In this document: piece after piece, positions 51,407-58,674 of the stretch
Numbering within the stretch: the stretch's first letter is position 1
Layout: each line of letters begins with the position of its first letter
Assembly (NCBI GenBank): GCA_934476085.1
Contig: CAKSNE010000001.1
Location: 1-64,000 of the forward strand
DNA from: an uncultured Eubacteriales bacterium
GTDB taxonomy: Bacteria > Bacillota > Clostridia > Oscillospirales > Acutalibacteraceae
Length of the DNA: 64,000 nt
Reading direction: 5' to 3'
Made by a program: the position numbers and the translations under genes
The notes under the pieces: generated by a model
What the model was told of the DNA's origin: nothing
The model's input: the letters and a program-made list of their open reading frames with translations, nothing else
Databases searched by the model: none

Positions 51407-53026
51407 TTGAAAATAATTATGAAGCGAGTTTTAATAATTGCTGTGGCTGTTGCTTTGTTTTTTGTCAGCTTTTTAATTTATCCAAATTATATTGAAGTGA
51501 AAAGTGCTGATGACCTTGATTATTATGTTCTTGCTGACGGAACAGCTAAAGTGATTGACTATAAGGGAGATGAAACAAAGGTAAAGATACCGGAAACAAT
51601 TGACGGTATAAAGATAAGCAATATCGCAGATAAAAGCATTGGTTACACTGATGAAAACGGTGAAAAGGTTAAAATTAATGATTTTTTAATAAACGGATAT
51701 TATGGATCAGCTGCTCATAAATATGCTGAGCATGAAGGAATTTTATTTAATTGTCTTCATAAATTTAAAACCGAAATTTTAAAACAGCCTACCTATGCTC
51801 AAAAAGGTTCAAAAAAACTTACTTGTGATTGTGGATTTACACAAACAGTTGATATTGATTATGTAAAAATCCCTGATGTTAAATTAAATACAGTAAAAGC
51901 CGATGGCGACAGTATCGTTTTAAGCTGGAATAAAATAGATAAAATTTCGTCTTATAACATTTATAGAAGTGTTGATAAAGGCGAATATAAGTTTGCAACT
52001 ACTGCAAAAGGTAATATTTATTATGATTACGAGTCGGATAGCGGTAATATAGAATACTATGTAACAGGCGTCGCAGGTAAAAATGAAGGCAAAAAAGGTG
52101 TTTCACCAAAAGGCATTAGTTATTTTAAATCGCCTAGTACAGTTCTTGATTCAAAGGATAAAGGCATCTTAGTTTCTTGGAATGATAGCAAAAACGCTGT
52201 TAAATATCGTGTTTATAAAATGGATGCTAATAAAAAGTATCAAAAAATTTATGAAACTGACGATAATAATACTCATAGTTATTTAGATAAAAATGTTATA
52301 AAACAATCCGAGTATTTTTATAGCGTAGTAGCGGTTGATAAATCGGGCAAAGAAAGTACAAAGCTTTCTAAAGGAAAATCTCTTGTATTTGGCAAACATT
52401 CAAAGGTGGTTTATTTAACTTTTGATGACGGTCCTTCTGAAAATACTATGAAGATTTTGAGTATTCTTAAAAAATATAATGCTAAAGCAACATTTTTTGT
52501 TACTGCAAACGGTAAAACAGAGTATATGAAAAATATTGTTGACGCAGGTCATCAAATTGCACTTCATTCTTATACTCATAAATATGAATTAATTTATTCA
52601 AGTGTTGACGCTTATTTTAACGACTTGAATAAACTTCATGATTTGGTTTTAGAAAAAACAGGTGTTGATTCAAAACTTATTCGTTTTCCAGGCGGAGCCA
52701 GTAATACAATTAGTGCAAATTATTGCAAGGGTATTATGTCAAAGCTCACGAAAATGGTTGAAGAACAAGGCTATAAGTATTTTGACTGGAATGTTTCTTC
52801 GGGCGATGCCGATGGAAACGGGATTGCTCCAAGCAAGCTGATAAGAAATGTTAAGCGTGAGTCAAAAGGCGTTGACAGATGTGTTGTTTTAATGCATGAT
52901 ACTCTTGCTAAAAGCACAACGGTTTCAGCACTTGACAGTATTTGTTCATATTATAAACAACAAGGTTATGAGTTTTCGTCTTTATCTACAAACTCTTTAC
53001 CTTGCCATCAGGCTGTTAATAATTAA
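51407..53026 (+). CDS. Membrane-anchored polysaccharide deacetylase with fibronectin-like repeats
   Basis: This 539-residue exported protein starts with TTG behind AGGAAGG. A signal-anchor covers residues 5-25. About residues 35-150 form a leucine-rich-like module, and two fibronectin type III-like domains follow (about 155-240 and 245-335: DGDSIVLSWNKIDKISSYNIY and GILVSWNDSKNAVKYRVYK are their landmarks). The NodB deacetylase domain starts near 345: YLTFDDGPSENT (catalytic and metal aspartates), ALHSYTHKY (metal histidines), IRFPGGASN and VVLMHDT. It probably removes acetyl groups from peptidoglycan or chitin-like glycans at the surface. Confidence 0.9.
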   Translation: MKIIMKRVLIIAVAVALFFVSFLIYPNYIEVKSADDLDYYVLADGTAKVIDYKGDETKVKIPETIDGIKISNIADKSIGYTDENGEKVKINDFLINGYYGSAAHKYAEHEGILFNCLHKFKTEILKQPTYAQKGSKKLTCDCGFTQTVDIDYVKIPDVKLNTVKADGDSIVLSWNKIDKISSYNIYRSVDKGEYKFATTAKGNIYYDYESDSGNIEYYVTGVAGKNEGKKGVSPKGISYFKSPSTVLDSKDKGILVSWNDSKNAVKYRVYKMDANKKYQKIYETDDNNTHSYLDKNVIKQSEYFYSVVAVDKSGKESTKLSKGKSLVFGKHSKVVYLTFDDGPSENTMKILSILKKYNAKATFFVTANGKTEYMKNIVDAGHQIALHSYTHKYELIYSSVDAYFNDLNKLHDLVLEKTGVDSKLIRFPGGASNTISANYCKGIMSKLTKMVEEQGYKYFDWNVSSGDADGNGIAPSKLIRNVKRESKGVDRCVVLMHDTLAKSTTVSALDSICSYYKQQGYEFSSLSTNSLPCHQAVNN

Positions 53027-53043
53027 AACGGAGGAAAAATATA

Positions 53044-53511
53044 ATGAAGTGTCCTTATTGCGGATATGAAGAAAGTAAAGTTGTTGATTCTCGTCCAACA
53101 GACGAGGGTTCTAAAATCCGTCGCCGCCGTGAATGTCTTGGTTGCGCTGAGCGTTTTACAACTTATGAAATTATCGAGAGTTTTCCGATTATTGTTATTA
53201 AAAAGGATAAAACTCGCCAAAGCTTTGATAGAAACAAGCTTTTAAATGGTATTTTAAAAGCCAGCGAGGGTTGTCAGGTTTCGCTTGACCAGCTAGAAAA
53301 AGCGGTTGATGAAATTGAAGCTACTTTACAAAATTCGCTTGACAGAGAAGTTACTTCTAAAAGAATCGGCGAACTTGTTATGTCACATCTAAAAGATATT
53401 GATGATGTAGCTTATGTTCGTTATGCCTCTGTTTACAGGGAATTTAAGGATATAAATTCTTTTATGGAAGAATTAGAAAAAATCTTGAAAGATAAAAATA
53501 AAGAATTATAA
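53044..53511 (+). CDS. nrdR: Transcriptional repressor NrdR
   Basis: This 155-residue ribonucleotide-reductase regulator has a zinc ribbon (CPYCGYEESKVVDSRPTDEG and CLGCAERFTTYE, so two CxxC pairs) and an ATP-cone domain from about residue 47 (IVIKKDKTRQSFDRNKLLNGI). It binds NrdR boxes upstream of nrd genes depending on ATP/dATP. No nrd gene is nearby. GGAGGAAA precedes the start. A long hairpin follows. Confidence 0.95.
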   Translation: MKCPYCGYEESKVVDSRPTDEGSKIRRRRECLGCAERFTTYEIIESFPIIVIKKDKTRQSFDRNKLLNGILKASEGCQVSLDQLEKAVDEIEATLQNSLDREVTSKRIGELVMSHLKDIDDVAYVRYASVYREFKDINSFMEELEKILKDKNKEL

Positions 53512-53519
53512 AAACATTT

Positions 53520-53585
53520 ACTTTAGGCAAGTTTTGGAGGCATTTGGCAAGAATATAAGTCAAAAGTCATAAATTTGCCTAAAGT
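53520..53585 (+). terminator. Hairpin with a long loop after nrdR
   Basis: ACTTTAGGCAA (53520-53530) pairs perfectly with TTGCCTAAAGT (53575-53585), followed by TTTTTAATTTTT. The 44-nt loop is unusually large for a simple terminator. Confidence 0.6.
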
Positions 53586-53628
53586 TTTTAATTTTTACTA
53601 AAAATTATGAAAAATCTTAAAAAAATGC

Positions 53629-53658
53629 TTGACCTTTAGGGGTGTAATATGTTATTAT
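53629..53658 (+). promoter_or_regulatory. Promoter of the rpmG-secE-nusG-rplKA run
   Basis: TTGACC (53629-53634), 18 nt, TATTAT (53653-53658). The leader to rpmG is about 90 nt and contains a TTGCTCC/GGAGGCAA hairpin near 53700-53720. Confidence 0.65.
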
Positions 53659-53753
53659 AATTGTACCTCTGACAAAGGGCTTTTTTTATGTGCCAAAAAA
53701 TTGCTCCGGAGAGGGAGGCAAAAATTTTCCAAAAATAAACTGGAGGTGCCGTC

Positions 53754-53903
53754 ATGAGAGTAAAAATTACTTTGGCTTGTACAGAATGCAAACAACGCAA
53801 TTATGATACAGTCAAAAACAAAAAGAACGACCCTGACAGACTTGAAATGAACAAGTATTGCAGATTCTGCAAAAAACACACCCTTCATAAAGAAACAAAG
53901 TAG
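53754..53903 (+). CDS. rpmG: 50S ribosomal protein L33
   Basis: This 49-residue protein was found by reading the frame after the GGAGGTG site at 53741-53748. It reads MRVKITLACTECKQRNYDT, then LEMNKYCRFCKKHTLHKETK in the second half. The two CxxC pairs show the zinc-binding (C+) form. Placing L33 directly before secE-nusG is standard in bacteria. Confidence 0.95.
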   Translation: MRVKITLACTECKQRNYDTVKNKKNDPDRLEMNKYCRFCKKHTLHKETK

Positions 53904-53920
53904 AAGGGAGCTTAAAAGTT

Positions 53921-54622
53921 ATGAAAAATACGAAAGTATTACCTAATCTTTTTAAAGCACTTGTTTGTATCTTCTCACTTACAACTATTACATTATTCTT
54001 TTTTGGTTTTGTAAAAGTTGGCGGAGATTATGCTCTTACAGGTTTTCAGGCAGCGTTTGGTTCAACTCAGAACATCGGTGGAAAAGATGTTGCTACTTAT
54101 AAAAGCGCATGGTATATGTTCGCTTTTCTTCTTTCCGCATTTACTTTAGTATTTGGTGCAACAAACTTTAAAGTTAAAGGAGCTAAATATGCTTCTTTCG
54201 GTTTCTCAATTGCATCATTCATTAATATGTGCGTGCTTTATTTTGCAAGCCCTATTACTAAATACTTTGATGTTCGTCCAAGCACAGTTAATTCATCAAA
54301 ACTTGCAACTGAGCTTCCGTTTATGCTTGCAGTTATCGCTGCCGGCGTTGTAATGGTTTTAGCAACAGTGTCAATGCTCGTTTCTGATGCTGCTGAGGTT
54401 AAGGTATCTAATGGCACAAAGATTACTATTCCAAAGCGTATAAAAAAATTCTTTGTAGATTACAAAAGAGAAATCAAAAATATTGTTTGGCCTTCAAGAA
54501 GCACAGTATTAAAGAACTTTGTTGTTGTTTTGGTAATGTGTGTAATTGTCGGTGCTTACATTTGGGTTCTTGACTTTGGTCTTGCCCGTCTTTTAGAGTT
54601 TGTAATCGGTCTTAAAGGCTAA
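53921..54622 (+). CDS. secE: Preprotein translocase subunit SecE with a four-helix N-terminal membrane extension
   Basis: SecE normally has 60-130 residues; this one has 233. Only residues 171-233 are SecE-like: amphipathic helix KRIKKFFVDYKREIKNIVWPS with the conserved VWPSR, then one membrane helix (about 198-219). The first 160 residues add four predicted helices at about 11-31, 63-81, 89-110 and 132-154, resembling no domain I can name. The frame is continuous, with AAGGGAG before ATG 53921. Position between rpmG and nusG confirms the identity. The extension may interact with SecY or another membrane partner; that is inference. Confidence 0.9.
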   Translation: MKNTKVLPNLFKALVCIFSLTTITLFFFGFVKVGGDYALTGFQAAFGSTQNIGGKDVATYKSAWYMFAFLLSAFTLVFGATNFKVKGAKYASFGFSIASFINMCVLYFASPITKYFDVRPSTVNSSKLATELPFMLAVIAAGVVMVLATVSMLVSDAAEVKVSNGTKITIPKRIKKFFVDYKREIKNIVWPSRSTVLKNFVVVLVMCVIVGAYIWVLDFGLARLLEFVIGLKG

Positions 54623-54669
54623 TTAAAAACTTTTGAAAAAGAATTTCTCAAGAAAGGGATGAATCCTAT

Positions 54670-55188
54670 ATGTCAGAGCCTAAATGGTATGTAATTCACA
54701 CTTATTCGGGTTATGAAAATAAGGTAGCGGACTCAATTGAAAAAATTGTTGAAAACCGCGGACTTCAAGATTTTATCTTTGAAGTAAAAATCCCAACCGA
54801 AACCGTAACAGAGGTTAAGGATGGCAAAGAACATTCTTATGAGAGAAAAGTTTTCCCTGGATATGTTCTTGTCAAAATGATTGTAACGGATGATTCGTGG
54901 TTTATTGTCCGTAACATTCGAGGTGTAACCGGTTTTGTAGGTGCAAGTTCAACTGCTCCGGTCCCTTTATCTGATAAAGAGGTAGAGGCACTCGGTGTTG
55001 AAAACAATGAAGTTATTGTTCCTTATAAGGTTGGCGATAGCGTTAATATTATCGATGGACCGTTGAAGGACTTTTCCGGCGTTGTTGATGAAATTGACCC
55101 TGATAAAAACTATGTTAAGGTTATCCTATCTATGTTTGGTCGTGAAACTCCTGTTGAACTCGAGCTTACACAGATTGAACTTGTTTAA
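54670..55188 (+). CDS. nusG: Transcription termination/antitermination factor NusG
   Basis: This 172-residue factor has the NGN domain WYVIHTYSGYENKVADSIEK with FPGYVLVKM, and a C-terminal KOW domain (YKVGDSVNIIDGPLKDFSGVV). It links RNA polymerase to ribosomes and Rho. AAAGGGATG precedes the start. It follows secE by 47 nt and is followed by a leader with several hairpins before rplK. Confidence 0.96.
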   Translation: MSEPKWYVIHTYSGYENKVADSIEKIVENRGLQDFIFEVKIPTETVTEVKDGKEHSYERKVFPGYVLVKMIVTDDSWFIVRNIRGVTGFVGASSTAPVPLSDKEVEALGVENNEVIVPYKVGDSVNIIDGPLKDFSGVVDEIDPDKNYVKVILSMFGRETPVELELTQIELV

Positions 55189-55193
55189 ATAAT

Positions 55194-55250
55194 CTGCGGT
55201 ATTGCCGCATATTATATGGACGAAATGTCCTGGAGGAGAGGTAACTCCTC
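55194..55250 (+). promoter_or_regulatory. Three consecutive hairpins between nusG and rplK
   Basis: TGCGG/CCGCA (about 55195-55210), GGAC/GTCC (about 55218-55230) and GAGGAG/CTCCTC (about 55233-55250). They precede the L1-type motif. There is no T-run, so they are probably structural or regulatory rather than terminators. Confidence 0.5.
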
Positions 55251-55251
55251 T

Positions 55252-55292
55252 GTGGGAGGAAAGTGTAAAATTACTCTTTCCGCCGTAACCAC
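55252..55292 (+). promoter_or_regulatory. Probable L1-binding leader motif upstream of rplK
   Basis: GTGGGAGGAAAG at 55252-55263 pairs with CTTTCCGCCGTAACCAC at 55276-55292 through GTGG/CCAC and GGAAAG/CTTTCC with an asymmetric internal loop. The same pattern recurs before rplA. Ribosomal protein L1 represses its own operon by binding such a leader in other bacteria. Confidence 0.65.
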
Positions 55293-55312
55293 GTATTTTG
55301 GAGGTGCAAATT

Positions 55313-55738
55313 ATGGCTCAAAAAATTACCGGCTATATCAAACTTCAGATTCCGGCTGGAAAAGCTACTCCTGCACCACCTGTTGGTCCTGCTTTGGGTC
55401 AGCATGGTGTAAACATCATGGCTTTTACTAAGGAATTCAACGAGCGTACTAAAAATGATGCAGGCCTTATTATTCCTGTTGTTATTACAGTTTACGCAGA
55501 TCGTTCATTCACATTTGTAACTAAAACTCCACCGGCTGCTGTGCTTATTAAAAAAGCATGTGGCATTGAAAAGGCATCAGGTGTGCCTAATAAGGATAAA
55601 GTTGCAAAAATTACCGGAGAGCAAGTTAGAAAAATCGCAGAGCAGAAAATGCCTGACTTGAATGCTGCAAACATTGATACAGCTATGTCAATGATCGCAG
55701 GTACAGCAAGAAGCATGGGCATTGAAGTTGTCGATTAA
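55313..55738 (+). CDS. rplK: 50S ribosomal protein L11
   Basis: This 141-residue stalk-base protein has KLQIPAGKATPAPPVGPALGQ and the C-terminal GTARSMGIEVVD. ATG 55313 has GGAGG 6-10 nt upstream. The in-frame TTG at 55298 is rejected because it overlaps that site. Followed by a short second L1-type motif and rplA. Confidence 0.97.
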   Translation: MAQKITGYIKLQIPAGKATPAPPVGPALGQHGVNIMAFTKEFNERTKNDAGLIIPVVITVYADRSFTFVTKTPPAAVLIKKACGIEKASGVPNKDKVAKITGEQVRKIAEQKMPDLNAANIDTAMSMIAGTARSMGIEVVD

Positions 55739-55747
55739 TGTTCCCGC

Positions 55748-55773
55748 GTGGGAGGAAAAATCCGCATAACCAC
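55748..55773 (+). promoter_or_regulatory. Probable L1-binding motif upstream of rplA
   Basis: GTGGGAGGAAAAATCCGCATAACCAC has the same GTGG/CCAC helix and asymmetric GAGGA/TCCGC loop as the rplK leader, with a shorter apical stem. It lies between rplK and the rplA ribosome binding site. Confidence 0.65.
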
Positions 55774-55792
55774 TTATAGGGAGGTAAAATTA

Positions 55793-56485
55793 ATGAAACA
55801 CGGCAAAAAGTATTTAGACAGTGCAAAAAAGATCGAATCTGCTAAATTATATGATACAGATGAGGCTGTTGCACTCGCAGTTGCTTCAAAAACTGCAAAA
55901 TTTGATGAAACAGTTGAGGTTCACGTTCGTTTGGGCGTTGACTCAAGACACGCTGACCAGCAGGTTAGAGGCGCAGTTATCTTACCAAACGGTACTGGTA
56001 AAAAAGTAAGAGTTTTGGTATTCGCTAAAGGCGATAAAATTGACGCTGCAAAAGAAGCTGGCGCTGATTATATCGGTGATGCTGACACAGTAGCAAAAAT
56101 CATGAACGAAGGTTGGATGGATTTTGATGTTGTTGTTGCTACACCTGATATGATGGGTACAATCGGTAGACTCGGTAAAGTTTTAGGCCCTCGTGGTCTT
56201 ATGCCTTCACCAAAAGCAGGTACTGTAACTATGGATGTTGCAAAAGCTGTTGAGGAAGCTAAGGCTGGTAAAATCGAGTATCGTCTTGACAAAACCAACA
56301 TTATTCACTGTCCTATCGGTAAGGTTTCTTTCGGTGCAGAAAAAGTTCAAGAAAACTTCCATGCACTTCTTGATGCTATCATCAAGGCTAAACCTGAATC
56401 AGCCAAAGGTCAGTACATCAAATCTTGTGTTGTAGCTACTACAATGGGTCCTGGTGTTAAAATTAATCCATCAAAACTCGGCTAA
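55793..56485 (+). CDS. rplA: 50S ribosomal protein L1
   Basis: This 230-residue protein has the two-domain L1 fold: FDETVEVHVRLGVDSRHADQ, VLPNGTGK-like ILPNGTGKKVRV, the conserved LGPRGLMPSPKAGTVT and KVSFG with the C-terminal TTMGPGVKI. The start is ATG 55793 after GGGAGG. A terminator follows about 35 nt downstream, and rplJ and rplL, its usual followers, are absent. Confidence 0.97.
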   Translation: MKHGKKYLDSAKKIESAKLYDTDEAVALAVASKTAKFDETVEVHVRLGVDSRHADQQVRGAVILPNGTGKKVRVLVFAKGDKIDAAKEAGADYIGDADTVAKIMNEGWMDFDVVVATPDMMGTIGRLGKVLGPRGLMPSPKAGTVTMDVAKAVEEAKAGKIEYRLDKTNIIHCPIGKVSFGAEKVQENFHALLDAIIKAKPESAKGQYIKSCVVATTMGPGVKINPSKLG

Positions 56486-56521
56486 GTAGAAAACACAATA
56501 TATTTGAAAATATTGAAATTA

Positions 56522-56551
56522 AAAACGCTTATCAATTACGATAAGCGTTTT
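56522..56551 (+). terminator. Terminator after rplA
   Basis: Twelve-bp stem AAAACGCTTATC with GATAAGCGTTTT (56522-56533 and 56540-56551), 6-nt loop, then TTTG. Confidence 0.9.
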
Positions 56552-56585
56552 TTGTTTATTAGTAAATATATCTTGCCTTTAACAC

Positions 56586-56614
56586 TTGAAAAAGTTTGAT
56601 AAAAATGTTATGAT
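56586..56614 (+). promoter_or_regulatory. Promoter of the recJ-rel-hemZ operon
   Basis: TTGAAA (56586-56591), 17 nt, TATGAT (56609-56614). Confidence 0.7.
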
Positions 56615-56650
56615 TTTAATGTATATATTTATATAAAGGACGAAGTTTAA

Positions 56651-58663
56651 ATGAAAAAATGGGTATATAAAAATTGTGACAAAGCGTTTGCTAAAGAGTT
56701 AGCTGAAGAATGTCAAATAGATCCTTTTACAGCGCTTTTGCTTACCACAAAAGGTATTACCGACCCATTTTTAATTGATGAATTTTTATCTGATGAAATT
56801 TTTTGTCAAGACCCTTATTTATTTGCTGATATGGCGGTGGGTGTTGAGCGTATAAACAGCGCGATCGAGAATAAAGAAAAAATCGCAGTTTTTGGCGATT
56901 ATGACTGCGATGGAATTACTTCTACCGTCCTTTTATATAGCGTTTTAAAAGAGCTTGGTGCTGATGTTATTTACCGAGTGCCTTGCCGTGATGACGGTTA
57001 CGGAATGTCGGTTGACGCAGTTGATGAGTTAAATGAAAATGGCGTAAAACTTATTATTACAGTTGACAACGGAATTACCGCATTTGATGCAATTGACAGG
57101 GCAGAAGAACTTAAAATTGATGTTGTTGTAACCGACCACCATTTACCGAGTGAAAAGCTGCCAAACGCCTTGGCGGTTATTGACCCTAAAAGAGAAGACT
57201 GCCCGACCGAGTTTAAAGATTATGCGGGTGTCGGCGTTGCTTTTATGCTTTGTTCAGCTATCAGCGATACACCTGTTGAAGAATTGGTTTATGCTTACGG
57301 CGACTTAGTTGCAATAGGCACAATTGCCGATATTATGCCGATTTTAAGCGACAACAGAACACTTGTTAAACACGGTATTAAATGTTTGCGTTCAGGCATA
57401 AGAGTAGGACTTTTAGCACTTGTAAAAGCGGCTGGACTTGATATAAAGAAGATGACTTCAACTAATATTGCTTTTGGAATTTCACCCAGAATTAATGCTT
57501 CGGGCAGGGTTTTAAATCCTAACAAAGCGATTGAACTTTTACTTTGTGAAAATGAGGTAAAAGCCGAGCAATTAGCACAAGAATTATGTGCCGCAAATGT
57601 TACAAGACAACAAATAGAAAAAGATATTTTAGCTGAAGCTTTAAAACAGATTGAAGAAAACGAATTATTGCAAAATGCGCCTATTTTAATAGTAGGCGGT
57701 GAAAATTGGCACGCAGGCGTTATTGGAATAGTGGCGGCGAGATTATCAAATCTTTTCTCAAAACCCGCTATTGTTTTTACGCTTGAAGATGAATTTGCTC
57801 ATGGCTCTGCGAGAAGTTACGGCGATGTTTCAATTTATAAAATTTTAGCCGAAAACACTGAATTTCTTGAGAATTTTGGCGGTCATAGCGGTGCGGCGGG
57901 TGTTACAGTAAAACGAGAAAATTTTGAAAAGGCAAGAAAAAGCATAACGCTCAGTGCAAAAACTCTTTATCCTGTTATGCCTTTCCCAACGCTTGATATT
58001 TCGCTAAAGCTAAATCCTGCATTGTTATCTGTTAACAATGTTTATTGTCAACGAAAGCTAGAGCCTTTCGGCGAGAAAAATCAACTGCCGATTTACGCTT
58101 TTTGCAATATGGTTATTAAAGATATTTTTGAACTTTCCGGCGGTAAACATTTAAAACTTTTAGTTTCTCGTCAGAATGATGATAGAAATATTGAAGTTAT
58201 GATGTTTTTTAAAACAATAAAAGAATTTTGTTTTAAAAAAGGCGATGTAATTGATATTGCCGCAACGATTGACTCTAATGTTTATAAAGATATTGAAAGC
58301 TTGTCGATAATAGCGAAAGATGTTAAGCTTTCAAGTCAAAGCGACAAGGTTTTTGACAGCGTTAGAGAGTATCAGAATTTTAAATATTTCGGCGAACAAA
58401 AAACAAGTCTAAAACTTAATCGTGATGATGTTGTTGCTGTTTATAAAAAGATTAGAACATTAAAAAACATTGACGCTGATGAGATGATGCTTTTATATAT
58501 TTTTAAGATTGACGATTATTTTAAATTAAGAATAATTTTAGATATTTTAAAAGAACTTGAGTTTATAAATTTTAATTTCAACGGTAAATTTAATATTAAA
58601 ATTAATGAAAATGCCGAGCATAAAGATTTAAGTAATTCAAAGCTATTTAATTTATTTAGTTAG
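56651..58663 (+). CDS. recJ: Single-stranded-DNA-specific exonuclease RecJ
   Basis: This 670-residue 5'-3' exonuclease has the DHH metal site GDYDCDGITS, ITVDNGITAFDA, VVTDHHLPS and DPKREDCP, the DHHA1 motif ENFGGHSGAAGVT and an OB-like domain near 455-560. The last 100 residues form a variable C-terminal part. AAAGGACG precedes the start. The order recJ-rel is typical of Firmicutes. Confidence 0.94.
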   Translation: MKKWVYKNCDKAFAKELAEECQIDPFTALLLTTKGITDPFLIDEFLSDEIFCQDPYLFADMAVGVERINSAIENKEKIAVFGDYDCDGITSTVLLYSVLKELGADVIYRVPCRDDGYGMSVDAVDELNENGVKLIITVDNGITAFDAIDRAEELKIDVVVTDHHLPSEKLPNALAVIDPKREDCPTEFKDYAGVGVAFMLCSAISDTPVEELVYAYGDLVAIGTIADIMPILSDNRTLVKHGIKCLRSGIRVGLLALVKAAGLDIKKMTSTNIAFGISPRINASGRVLNPNKAIELLLCENEVKAEQLAQELCAANVTRQQIEKDILAEALKQIEENELLQNAPILIVGGENWHAGVIGIVAARLSNLFSKPAIVFTLEDEFAHGSARSYGDVSIYKILAENTEFLENFGGHSGAAGVTVKRENFEKARKSITLSAKTLYPVMPFPTLDISLKLNPALLSVNNVYCQRKLEPFGEKNQLPIYAFCNMVIKDIFELSGGKHLKLLVSRQNDDRNIEVMMFFKTIKEFCFKKGDVIDIAATIDSNVYKDIESLSIIAKDVKLSSQSDKVFDSVREYQNFKYFGEQKTSLKLNRDDVVAVYKKIRTLKNIDADEMMLLYIFKIDDYFKLRIILDILKELEFINFNFNGKFNIKINENAEHKDLSNSKLFNLFS

Positions 58664-58674
58664 GAGTAAAAATT

